A stretch of DNA of 64,000 nucleotides from Eriocheir sinensis (Eukaryota; Arthropoda; Malacostraca; Decapoda; Varunidae): NCBI RefSeq assembly GCF_024679095.1, contig NW_026111654.1:1061039-1125038 (forward strand), written 5' to 3'. A program made the translations under genes and the position numbers. Shown here one piece after another: positions 1-15,091 of this stretch. The notes beneath the pieces were generated by a model. The model was not told the origin of the DNA, did no database searches, and saw only the letters and a program-made list of their open reading frames with translations. Position 1 is the first letter of the stretch. Each line of letters begins with the position of its first letter.

Positions 1-886
1 TTTGTATTGAAATACGTCTACAAAATACACATCAAATAATGTAAATTTGAATGAAAATATATAAACAAATACACTTAAAATAACGTAAATTTGTATAAAA
101 TATATATGCAAGATACACATTAAATAATGTAAATGTGTATAAAAAATATATATACAAAAAACAAATAGAATAATGTAAAATCGTATCAAAATAAATACAC
201 AGAATATTAATAAAATAATGTAAATTTGTATGAAAATAAAGATGCAAAATTCCCAAAAATTATCGCATTTTTTATAAAAATATATTTACCAAAATACATA
301 TAAAATATTTAAATTTGTATTGAAATAAATTTACAAAATGCATATACAGTAAGGTAAATTTGTATTGAAAGAGATATTCAAAAATACATATAAAACAATG
401 TAAATTTGTTTCAAAATATATATACGAATACAAATAAAATAAAGTAGATTTCTATAGAAATATATATACAAAATACATATGAAATTATGTAAATACGTAT
501 AAAAATATATATACAAAATACATATCAAATAATGTAAATTCGTGTCAAAATAAATAAACAAAATATCATGAAAAGAATGTGTATTTGTATGAAAATAGAT
601 AATAGATAATAAATTTGTATAAAATATATATGCAAGATACACATGAAATAATGTAAATATGTATAAAAAAGTATATACAAAAACAAATAGAATAATGTAA
701 CATCGTATCAAAATAAATACACCGAATATTAATAAAATAATGTAAATTTGTATGAAAATAAAGATGCAAAATTCCCATAAAATAGCGCATTTCTTATAAA
801 AATATAGATACCAAAATACACATAAAATATTTAAATTTACATTGAAATAAATATTCAAAATGCACATACAATAAGGTAAATTTGTA
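1..886 (+). repeat. A-orientation satellite block; first copy of a ~1-kb tandem duplication
   Basis: The A-rich monomer form reads on the + strand. The block parallels about 1405-2290 at an offset near 1404 bp: the m1 marker at about 787 corresponds to about 2192, and the GTAAATTTGAATGAAAATAT monomer at about 42 to about 1446. The 367-bp SINE-like island between the copies accounts for part of the offset, so the original tandem unit was about 1.04 kb. The block ends inside an m3 monomer that the island interrupts. Confidence 0.85.
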
Positions 887-1179
887 TTTTTTTTATTTTT
901 TTTTACGTTGTTGCCTATTGCGCCGGTAGGCATCTTCCCGGTGGGGCCTGATGGTCGGCCCCAAGGCTTCTTCCAGGTGGGGCCTGATGGTTGGCCCAGC
1001 CCGTTCTGGCGCAGGCGAGTGTTTATAGTGGCGCAATCTTGCATTGGCTCATGCTGCCCCCCGGAACTCGTACTTGATTCGCTTGGACGGCTTCCGAGTC
1101 CGGGTTGATGGGTGGTTCAGGACAGCATGTGGGTAGTTTTAAGCCACTCGGCGGTGACCGAAAAAGTGGAGTGGCGTGA

Positions 1180-1190
1180 GGATTCGAACC
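1180..1190 (-). promoter_or_regulatory. Pol III B-box of SINE copy 1
   Basis: On the minus strand this reads GGTTCGAATCC, a perfect match to the tRNA T-loop/B-box consensus GGTTCGANTCC. It is the strongest single indication that the GC-rich island has a tRNA-derived head. Confidence 0.85.
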
Positions 1191-1228
1191 CGCGTCGTCC
1201 ATCACGCGGCGAATGTGGGTCCAGTACG

Positions 1229-1243
1229 CTATCACTTCGGCCA
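1229..1243 (-). promoter_or_regulatory. Pol III A-box-like element of SINE copy 1
   Basis: On the minus strand this reads TGGCCGAAGTGATAG, close to the tRNA A-box pattern TRGCNNAGYNGG. It lies about 40 bp upstream of the B box, a spacing normal for an internal Pol III promoter. Confidence 0.65.
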
Positions 1244-1253
1244 CCGCCTACCC

Positions 1254-3380
<2,127 letters not shown>

Positions 3381-4228
3381 CACGTTTACTCATACAAATT
3401 TATATTATTTTATTGGTATTTTGTTTATTTATTTTGATACGAATTACATGATTATATGTGTATTTTGTACACATTTTTTTATACGTATTTACATTATTTA
3501 ATGTGTATTTTGTTTATATATTTTCATACAAATTTACGTTATTATATGTGTATTTGTATAAATATTTTGATACAAATTTACTTTATTTCATGTATTTTGT
3601 ATATATATTTCAATTCAAATTTAGCTTATTTTGTGTGTATTTTGTATATTTTTTCATACAAATTTAATTACTTCTATGTATTTATGTATATAGTTTAATA
3701 TAAATTTACGTTATTTTATGTGTATTTTGTATATTTATATTTATACAAATACACATTCTTTTATTCGTATTTTGTTTATTTATTTTGATACGAATTTACA
3801 TTATTTTATGTTTATTTTGTATACATTTTTTTATACGTATTTACTTCATTTTATGTGTATTTTGTATATATATTTTTATAGAAATCAACGTTATTTTATG
3901 TGTATTCGTATACATATTTTGAAAAAAATTTACATTGCTTTATATGTATTTTGCGTATCTATTTCAATACAAATTTACCTTATTGTATGTGTTTTTTATA
4001 TATTTTTTATATATATTGTATATTGGTATATATATTTTTATAAATAAAAAAATGCGTTATTTTATGGGTATTTTGCCTCTTTATTTTCATACAAATAATT
4101 TATCATTAAATTTACCTAATTTATGTGTATTTTGTATATTTATTTTCATACAAATTTAAAATATTTTTGTGTATTTTTGTATATAGTTTGATACAAAATT
4201 AGGTTATTTTATGTGTACTTTGAATATC
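3381..4228 (-). repeat. T-orientation satellite block
   Basis: The T-rich complement reads on + from ACACGTTTACTCATACAAAT onward. This stretch is the reverse complement of about 6170-6550. Its first bases (GTTTACTCATACAAAT) are the empty-site equivalent of the SINE copy 2 insertion point. It ends at a switch near 4222-4232 (TTTGAATATCTATTAAATAT). Confidence 0.8.
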
Positions 4229-6556
4229 TATTAAATATATATACAAAATACATATGAAATTATGTAAATACGTATAAAAATATATATACAAAATACATAT
4301 CAAATAATGTAAATTCGTGTCAAAATAAATAAACAAAATATCATGAAAAGAATGTGTATTTGTATGAAAATAGATAATAGATAATAAATTTGTATAAAAT
4401 ATATATGCAAGATACACATTAAATAATGTAAATATGTATAAAAAAGTATATACAAAAAACAAATAATGTAAAATCGTATCAAAATAAATACACAGAATAT
4501 TAATAAAATAATGTAAATTTGTATGAAAATAAAGATGCAAAATTTACATAAAATAGCGCATTTCTTATAAAAATATATATACCAATATACACATAAAATT
4601 TTTAAATTTGTATTGAAATAAATATACAAAATGCATATACAATAAGATAAATTTGTATTGAAAGAGATATGCAAAAATACATATAAAACAATGTAAATTT
4701 GTTTCAAAATATATATACGAATACAAATTAAAAAACGTAGATTTCTATAAAAATATATATACAAAATACACATAAAATTAAGTAAATACGTATAAAAAAT
4801 TTATTCAAAATACACATAAAATAATGTAAATTCGAATTAAAATAAATAAACAAAATACCAATAAAAGAATGTGTATTTGGATAAATATAAATATACTAAA
4901 TACACATACAAAATAAACATAAAATAAGGTAGATTTGTAATAAAATATATGTACAAAATACACATAAAATAATGTAAATTTATATGAAAATATATATACA
5001 AATACACATAAAATACCATGAATCTGTTTAAAAATATATATTCAAAATAAATATTAAATAATGTAAAAGCGTATAAAAATATATATACAAAGTACATATA
5101 AAATGAAAATTAAGATAAAAAATACCTATAAAATAACGCATTTTTTATAAAATTATTGATACCAAAATACACATAAAATATTTGAACTTGTATTAAAATA
5201 AATATACAAAATGCACATACAATAAGGTAAATTTGTATTGAAATAGATATGCAAAATACATATAAAATAATGTAAATTTGTTTCAAAATATATATACGAA
5301 TACACATAAAATAACGTAGATTTCTATAAAAATACATATACAAAATACACATAAAATTAAGTAAATACGTATAAAAAAATGTATACAAAATACACATAAA
5401 ATAATGTAAATTCGTATAAATGTAAATAAACAATATTCCAATAAAAGAATGTGTATTTGTATAAATATAAATATACAAAATGCACATAAAATAACGTAAA
5501 TTTATAAAACTATATACATAAAATAACGCAAATTTCTATAAAAATATATGTACAAAAATGAACATTAAATAAATTTGCATAAAAATATATATACAAAACA
5601 CACATTAGATAATGTAAATGAGTAGAAAAATATGTATACGAAATACCTATGAAATAATCTAAATTCGTATCGAATTAAATTAAGAAATACTAATAAAATA
5701 ATGTAATTTTGGATGAAAATATATATACAAAATACACATAAAATAACCTAAATACAAATACAAATATACACATAAAATAATTTAAAATTAAATGAAATAA
5801 ATATACAAAATAAACATAAAATAAGGTAAATTTGTAATGAAATATATGAAAAAATACACATAAAATAATATAAATTTGTATGAAAATATATATACAAATA
5901 CACATTAAATAACATGAATTTATATAAAATTTGTATCAAAATATATACTTATACACACAATAAAATAACGTAATTTTTTTATGAAAATGTATATACAAAA
6001 TACACATAAAATAATTTAAATACGTAGAAAAATATATATACAAAAAACATATAAAATAATGTAAATATGTATGAAAATATATAAACAAATACACATAAAA
6101 TAATGTAAATTTGGATAAAATATATATCAAAAAATAATGTAAATTCGTATCAGAATAAATAAACAAAATACATTAAAAGAATGTGTATTTGTATGAATAT
6201 AAATATACAAAATACACATAAAATAACGTAAATTTATATAAAACTATATACAAAAATACACAGAAGTAATTAAATTTGTATGAAAATATATACAAAATAC
6301 ACACGAAATAAGCTAAATTTGAATTGAAATATATATACAAAATACATGAAATAAAGTAAATTTGCATCAAAATATTTATACAAATACACATATAATAACG
6401 TAAATTTGTATGAAAATATATAAACAAAATACACATTAAATAATGTAAATACGTATAAAACAATATGTACAAATTAAACATATAATCATGTAATTCGTAT
6501 CAAAATAAATAAACAAAATACCAATAAAATAATATAAATTTGTATGAAAATACAAA
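4229..6556 (+). repeat. A-orientation satellite block
   Basis: The first 570 bp resemble 470-1000 and 1880-2400. From about 5100 the block resembles 10310-11170, sharing the unusual m1 form ATAAAATTATTGATACC and the segment around 5690-5940. The last 380 bp are the inverted partner of 3381-3760. The block ends at SINE copy 2. Confidence 0.8.
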
Positions 6557-6893
6557 GTAACGGCCTCGTGTTCAGGAGGACGCGAGTTCAATCCCCGCCC
6601 GGTGCCACCAAGCTGGGATTTTTCAGCCGCCGCCGAGTGGCTTAAAACTACCCACATGCTGTCCAGAAGACCACCTATCAACCCGGGCTCTAGATTCTAG
6701 GATCAAAAATGAGCTCTGGGAGGGCAGCATGAGCCAATGCAAGATGGTGCCACTATAAACACTCGCCTGCGCCAGAACGGGCTGGGCCGACCACCAGAAC
6801 CCACCGGAATGAAGCCTTGGACCGACCATCAGGATCCACCGGGAAGAAGCCTACCGCGCAATAGGCAGCAATGTAAAAAAAAAAAAAAAAAAA
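6557..6893 (+). mobile_element. SINE-like retroposon, copy 2 (plus strand), with poly(A) tail
   Basis: This GC-rich island starts near AACGGCCTCGTG and has a B-box-like GAGTTCAATCC, but no clear A box, so the head is truncated or comes from a different tRNA. The body matches copy 1: GCCGAGTGGCTTAAAACTAC, CACATGCTGTCC, GCATGAGCCAATGCAAGAT and CCACTATAAACACTCGCCTG all occur in both. It ends in 19 consecutive A (6875-6893). The middle (about 6680-6725) differs from copy 1. The flanks are ...TTGTATGA and ATGAGTAAACG..., consistent with a target duplication of only about 4 bp (ATGA). It sits exactly at an A-to-T orientation switch of the array. Confidence 0.8.
6584..6594 (+). promoter_or_regulatory. 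Pol III B-box-like element of SINE copy 2
   Basis: GAGTTCAATCC differs from the B-box consensus GGTTCGANTCC at two positions. With no recognisable A box upstream, this copy is probably transcriptionally weak or dead. Confidence 0.55.
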
Positions 6894-7840
6894 TGAGTAA
6901 ACGTGTATGTAGCATATTTTTTCAATACAAATTTACCTTATTATATACGCATTTTGTATATTAATTTTAATACAAATTTAATTATTCGATGTGTATTTTT
7001 GTATCTGTATTTTTATAAACATATTCTTTATTTTTTGGGTATTTTGTCTCTTTATTTTCATACAAATTTACATTATTTAATTGTTATTGATATTCTGATA
7101 GGAATTGATATTATTCTATGTGTATTTTGTATATATTTTTCATACAAATTTACGTTATTTTATGTGTATTTGTTTATATATTTTGACACAAATTTACAAT
7201 ATTTTATGGGTATTTTGTATATACATTTCAAAAGAAATTTACCTAGTTTTATGTGTATTTTGTATATCTATTTTCATACAAACTCAAATTATTTCTATGT
7301 ATTTTTGTATATATTTTAATACAAATTTTAGTTATGTTATGTGTATTTTGTAAATTTATTTTCATTCAAATATATATTATTTTATTGGTGTTTTGTTAAT
7401 TTATATTGATACGAATTTACATTATTTTATATGTACTTTGTATATATATTTTTATACGCTTTTCCATTATTTAATATTTATTTTGAATATATATTTTTAT
7501 TCAAATTCATGGTATTTTATGTGTATTTGTATATATATTTTCATATAAATTTACATTATTTTATGTGTATTTTGTACATATATTTTATTACAAATCTACC
7601 TTATTTTATGTTTATTTTGTATGTGTATTTTGTATATTTATATTTATCCAAATACACATTCTTTTATTGGTATTTTGTTTATTTATTTTAATTCGAATTT
7701 ACGTTCTTTTATCGGAATTTTGTTTATTTATTTTGATACGAATTTTCATTTTTTTTAGGTGTATTTGATATATATATTTTTATACTTATTTACATAATTT
7801 TATGTATTCTGAATATATATTTTCATAGAAATTTACTCTA
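6894..7840 (-). repeat. T-orientation satellite block
   Basis: This begins right after the poly(A) tail with TAAACGTGTATGTAGCATAT and is the reverse complement of about 2480-3380. Its last 80 bp (7762-7840) are a recurring micro-segment also found at 17251-17330 and 33739-33820, and inverted at 61284-61362. Confidence 0.8.
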
Positions 7841-10800
7841 TATGTATATGTATAGAAAATACACATGAAATAATCTAAATTCGTATCGAAATAAATGAAC
7901 AAAATACCGATAAAATAATGTAATTTTGAATGAAAATATATATAGAAAATACACGTAAATACAAATAAATATATACACATAAAATGATTTGAATTTGAAT
8001 GAAAATAGATATAAAAATAAACTTAAAATAAGGCAAATTTATAATGAAATATATATACAAAATACACATAAAATAATGTAGATTTGTTTCAAAATATATA
8101 TACGAATACACATAAAATAACGTAGATTTCTATCGAAATATATATACAAAATACACATGAAATGTTGTAAATACGTATAAAAATATATATACAAAATACA
8201 CATTAAATAATGTAAATTCGTGTCAAAATAAATAATTAAAATATCAATAAAAGAATGAGTATTTGTATGAAAATACATATACAAAATATACATAAAATAA
8301 CGTAAATTTGTATAAAACTATATATAAAAATACACAAAAATAAGTTAAATTTGTATGAAAATAAATATACAAAATACACATAAAATTAGGTAAATTTGTA
8401 AAGAAATACATATACAAAATACACATAAAATAATGTAAATTTGAATGAAAATATATAAACAAATACACTTAAATTAACATAAATTTGTATAAATATATAT
8501 AAAAAATACTCATTAAATTATGTAAATATGTATAAAAAATATATATACAAAACACAAATAGAATAATGTAAAATCGTATTAAAATAAATACACAGAATGT
8601 AAATAAAATAATGTAAATTTGTATGAAAATAAAGATGTAAAATACCCATAAAATAACGCATTTTTTATAAATATACAAAATACACATGAAAGGATGTAAA
8701 TACGTATAAAAATATATATACAAAATACACATTAAATAATGTAAATTCGCGTCAAAATAAATAAACAAAATGTCAATAAAAGAATGTGTATTTGTATGAA
8801 AATAAATATACAAAACACACATAAGATAACATAAATTTGTATAAAACTATATGCAAAAATACACAAAAATAATTTAAATTTGTATGAAAATAAATATACA
8901 AAAAACACATAAAATTAATTAAATTTGTATTGAAATACAAATACAAAATACACATAAAATACTGTAAATTTGAATGAAAATGCATAAACAAATACACTTA
9001 AAATAACGTACATTTGTATATAAAAAATATATACAAAACACAAATAGAATAATGTAAAATCGTATCAAAATAAATACACAGAATATTAATAAAATAATGT
9101 AAATTTGTATGAAAATAAATAAGCAAAATACCCATAAAATAACACATTTTTTTAAAATATATATACAAAAATACACATAAATTTTTTTATTTGTATTAAA
9201 ATAGATATACAAAATACACATACAATAAGGTAAATCTGTATTGAAATAGATATGCAAAATACATATAAAACTATGTAAATTTGTTTCAAAATATATATAC
9301 GAATACACATAAAATAACGTAGATTTGTATAAAAATATATATACAAAATACACGTAAAATGAAGTAAATACGTTTAAAAAAATGTATACAAAATACACAT
9401 AAAATAATGTAAATTCGTATCAAAATAAATAAACAAAATACCAATAAAAGAATGTGTATTTGTATAAATATAAATATACAAAATACACATAAAATAACGT
9501 AAATTTGTATAAAACTATATACAAAAATACACAGAAGTAATTAAATTGGTATGAAAATAGATATACAAAATACAGATAAAATAAGCTAAATTTGAATTGA
9601 AATGTATATACAAAATACGTAAAATAATGTAAATTTGTATCAAAATATTTATAAAAATACATATAATAACGTAAATTTGTTTAAAATATATAAACAAAAT
9701 ACACATTAAGTAAAGTAAATACGTATAAAAAATATGTACAAAATACACATATAATCAGGTAATTCGTATCAAACTAAATAAACAAAATAGCAATAAAATA
9801 ATGTAAATTTGTATGAGAAAACATATACAAATACATATAAAATAACGCTAATTTCTATAAAAATATATGTCCAAAAATGAACGTAAAATAAAGTAACTTT
9901 GGATAAAAATATATATACAAAACACACATTAAATAATGTAAATGCGTACATAAAATAACCTAAATTTGTATAAAACTATATACAAAAATACACAAAAATA
10001 ATTTAAATTTGTATGAAAAGAAATATAGAAAATACACATAAAATTAGGTTAATTTCTATTGAAATACATATACAAAATACACATAAAATAATGTAAATTT
10101 GAAAGAAAATATATAAACAAATACATATGTAATAACGTAAATTTGTATGAAATATATATACAAAATACACATTAAATAATGTAAATATGTATAAAAAAAT
10201 ATATACAAAACACAAATAGAATAATGTAAAATCGTATCAAAATATATACACAGAATATTAATAAAATAATGTAAATTTGTATGAAAATTAAGATGCAAAA
10301 TACCTATAAAATAACGCATTTTTTATAAAATTATTGATACCAAAATACACATAAAATATTTGAATTTGTATAAAAATAAATACACAAAATGCACAAACAA
10401 TAATTTAAATTTGTATTGAAATAGATATGCAAAATACATATAAAATAATGTAAATTTGTTTCAAAATATATATGCAAATACACATAAAATAACGTAGATT
10501 TCTATAAAAATACATATACAAAATACACATAAAATTAAGTAAATACGTATAAAAAATGTATACAAAATACACATAAAATAATGTAAATTCGTATAAATAT
10601 AAATAAACAATATACCAATAAAAGAATGTGTATTTGTATAAATATAAATATACAAAATACACATAAAATAACGTAAATTTATATAAAACTATATACATAA
10701 AATAACGCAAATTTCTATAAAAATATATGTACAAAAATGAACATAAAATAAATTTGCATAAAAATATATATACAAAACACACATTAGATATTGTAAATGA

Positions 10801-10855
10801 GTATAAAAATATGTATACAAAATACCTATGAAATAATCTAAATTCGTATCGAATT
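7762..10855 (+). repeat. 3.1-kb segmental duplication, copy 1 (partner 33738-36815)
   Basis: Monomer order, the leading T-orientation micro-segment and the junction CTATATGTATATGTATAG are all shared with 33738-36815 in direct orientation. Collinearity ends near 10855, where this copy reads TCGAATTAAATTAAGAAA and the partner TCGAAATAAATGAACACA. Confidence 0.75.
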
Positions 10856-11183
10856 AAATTAAGAAAATACCAATATAATAATGTAATTTTGGATGAAAAT
10901 ATATATACAAAATACACATAAAATAACCTAAATACAAATACAAATATACACATAAAATAATTTAAAATTGAATGAAATAAATATACAAAATAAACATAAA
11001 ATAAGGTAAATTTCTAATGAAATATATGAAAAAATACACATAAAATAATATAAATTTGTATGAAAATATATATACAAATACACATTAAATAACATGAATT
11101 TGTATAAAATTTGTATCAAAATATATACTTATACACACAATAAAATAACGTAATTTTTTTATGAAAATGTATATACAAAATAC
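7845..11183 (+). repeat. A-orientation satellite block
   Basis: This block starts after the junction CTATATGTATATGTATAG. The stretch 7762-10855 is collinear with 33738-36815 at an offset near 25970-25990, and parts match 17251-19879. The 9080-10320 part has an inverted copy at 40046-41280 (coordinate sum about 50366), and 9440-11170 another at 42530-44300 (sum about 53761). It ends at an ACATGT-centred switch. Confidence 0.8.
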
Positions 11184-12270
11184 ATGTGTATTTTGGTATA
11201 TATATTTTTATAAGAAATGCGCTATTTGATGGGAATTTTGCATCTTTATTTTCATACAAATTTACATTATTTTATTAATATTCGGTGTATTTATTTTGAT
11301 TCGATTTCACATTATTCTATTTGTTTTTTGTATATATATTTTTTATACATATTTACATTATTTAATGTGTATCTTGCATATATATTTCATACAAATTTAT
11401 TATCTATTATTTATTTTCATACAAATACACATTCTTTTCATGTTATTTTGTTTATTGATTTTGACACGAATTTACCTAGATATGTATTTTGTATATGTAT
11501 TTTTATACGTATTTACTTAATTTCATGTGTATTTTGTATATATATTTCTATAGAAATCTACGTTATTTTATATGTATTCGTATATATATTTTGAAACAAA
11601 TTTACTTTGTTTTATATCTATTTTTGAATATCTCTTTCAATACATATTTACCTTACTGTATATGCATTTTGTATATTTATTTCAATACAAATTTAAATAT
11701 TTTATGTGTATTTTGGTATATATATTTTTATAAAAAATGCTCTTTTATGAATTTTGCATCTTTCTTTCATACAAATTTACATTATTTTATTGATATTCTG
11801 TGTATTTATATTGATAGGATTTTACATTATTCTATTTCTTTTGTAAATATTTTTATTCACATTTACATTATTTAATGTGTATCTTGCATATATATTTTAT
11901 ACATATTTATGTTATTTTAAGTGTATTTGTTTATATATTTTCATTGAAATTTACATTATTTTATGTGTATTTTGTATATGTATTTCAATACAATTTTACC
12001 TAATTTTATGTGTATTTTGTATATTTCTTTTCATACAAATTTTAAATATTTTTGTGTATTTTTGTATATTGTTTTATACAAATTTAGGTTATTTTATGTA
12101 CGCATTTACTTTATTTAATGTGTATTTTGTATATATATTTTTATGCAAATTTACTTTATTTTATGTGCAATTTTGTACATATATTTTTTAGAAATTTGCG
12201 TTAATTTATGTGTATTTGTATATGTTTTCTCATACAAATTTACATTATTTGATTGCTATTTTGTTTATTT
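11184..12270 (-). repeat. T-orientation satellite block
   Basis: This block lies between the ACATGT switch at 11182 and a switch near 12270 (GTTTATTTAAATGAAAATAG). It is nearly the same as 21484-22565, and the reverse complement matches 44916-46030 and 56336-57380. The partner at 22560 retains TTTTGATACGAATGAAAA at the switch, whereas here several bases are missing. Confidence 0.8.
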
Positions 12271-13530
<1,260 letters not shown>

Positions 13531-13545
<15 letters not shown>

Positions 13546-13590
13546 ATAATATAATATATTTTTAAACATATTTAAAATATTTAAAGTATA
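13531..13590. other. Orientation-switch junction with unusual AT sequence, copy 1
   Basis: The monomer pattern is replaced by ATATAATATAATATATTTTT and TTTAAAATATTTAAAGTATA before the T-orientation array starts. The same junction occurs at 23691-23752 and, inverted, at 55163-55222. It is the least monomer-like AT-rich sequence in the window. Confidence 0.7.
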
Positions 13591-15088
13591 TTTTGTATAT
13601 ATATTTTATACAAATTTACGTTATGTTATATGTATTTGTTTATATATTTTTATACAAATTTACATTATTTGATGTGAGTTTTGTATATGTATTTCAATAC
13701 AAATTTGCCTAACTTTATGTGTATTTTGCATTTCTATTTTTAAACAAATTTAAATTATTTTTGTGTATTTTGCATATATTTTACACAAATTTTAGTTATT
13801 TTATTTGTTTTTTGGATATATATTTTCTACAAATATACATTCTTTTATTGGAATTTTGTGTATTTAATTTTTTACGAATTTACATTATTTTATGTGTATT
13901 TTGTATATATATTTTTCTACGTATTTAAATTATTTTATGTGTGTTTTATATATACATTTTCATAAAAATTTACGTTATTTTATTGTGTGTATTCGTATAT
14001 ATTTTGAAACAAATTTTATACAAATTCATGTTATTTTATGTGTATTTGTATATATATTTTCATACAAATTTATATTATTTTATGTGTATTCTTACATATA
14101 TTTTATTACAAATTTACCTTATTTTATGTTTATTTTGTATATTTATTTCATTTAATATAATCAAATTTAAATTTATTGTATATGCATTTTATATATTAAT
14201 TTTAATACAAATTTAATTATTCTATGTGTATTTTTCTATATGTATTTTTATAAAAATATGCTTTATTTTATGGGTATTTTGCATTTTATTTTCATACAAA
14301 TTTACGTTATTTTCTTGATATTCTGCTCATTCATTTTGATACGATTTGACATTATTCTATGTGTATTTTGTATATATTTTTCATACAAATTTACGTTATT
14401 TTATGTATTTGTTTATATATTTTGACACAAATTTACAATATTTTATGGGTATTTTGTATATATATTTCAAAGAAATTTACCTAGTTTTATGTGTATTTTG
14501 AATATCTATTTTCATTCAAACTCAAATTATTTATATGTATTTTTGTATATATTTCAATACAAATTTTAGTTAGGTTATGTGTATTTTGTAAATCTATTTT
14601 CATTCAAATATATATTATTTTATTGGTATTTTGTTGATTTATATTGATACGAATTTACATTATTTTATATGTACTTTGTATATATATTTTTATACGCATT
14701 TACATTATTTAATATTTATTTTGAGTATATAATTTTATACAAATTCATGGTATTTTATGTGTATTTGTATATATATTTTCATATAAATTTACATTATTTT
14801 ATGTGTATTTTGTACATATATTTCATTACAAATTTACCTTATTTTATGTTTATTTTGTATGTGTATTTTGTACATTTATATTTATACAAATACACATTCT
14901 TTTATTGGTATTTTGTTTATTTATTTTGTTTCGAATTTACATTATTTTATGTGTATTTTGTTTACATTTTTTTATACGTATTTACTTAATTTTATGTGTA
15001 TTTTGTATATATATTTTTATAGAAATCTAGGTTATTTTATGTGTATTCGTACATATATTTTGAAACAAATTTACATTGTTTTATATGT
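13591..15088 (-). repeat. T-orientation satellite block
   Basis: This is the direct copy of 23753-25231. It is the inverted copy of 53669-55162 and, from 14559, of 63513-64000. It ends at a TGTACA-centred switch (15086-15091). Confidence 0.8.
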
Positions 15089-15091
15089 ACA

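Larger units (their letters stand above)
887..1253 (-). mobile_element. tRNA-headed SINE-like retroposon, copy 1 (minus strand)
   Basis: This is a GC-rich island in an AT-rich array. Read on the minus strand it starts near 1253 with a tRNA-like head: a GGCG that can pair with a later CGCC, an A-box-like TGGCCGAAGTGATAG and a B box GGTTCGAATCC. A body of about 250 bp follows, including CCACTATAAACACTCGCCTG. The element ends in an A-rich tail (T-rich on +, 887-905). It interrupts one m3 monomer cleanly: the left flank ends TTTGTATT and the right resumes ATTGAAAGAG, so any target duplication is only about 3-4 bp. The body matches the island at 6557-6893. The family was not recognised. Pol III transcription with LINE-dependent mobilisation is inferred from structure. 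Confidence 0.8.

Noticed and set aside
887..905. The T-rich stretch as a Pol III terminator for something on the + strand
   Set aside because: It is the complement of the SINE's A-rich tail, and no + strand Pol III gene precedes it.
1174..1253. A functional tRNA gene on the minus strand
   Set aside because: A and B boxes are present, but only about four acceptor pairs can be drawn, no clean anticodon arm was evident, and the sequence continues without a terminator into a 250-bp body with an A-rich tail. A SINE head fits better.
6436..6964. Open frames across the second GC-rich island
   Set aside because: Same reason: they cross SINE-satellite boundaries, and one includes the poly(A) tail as a lysine run.
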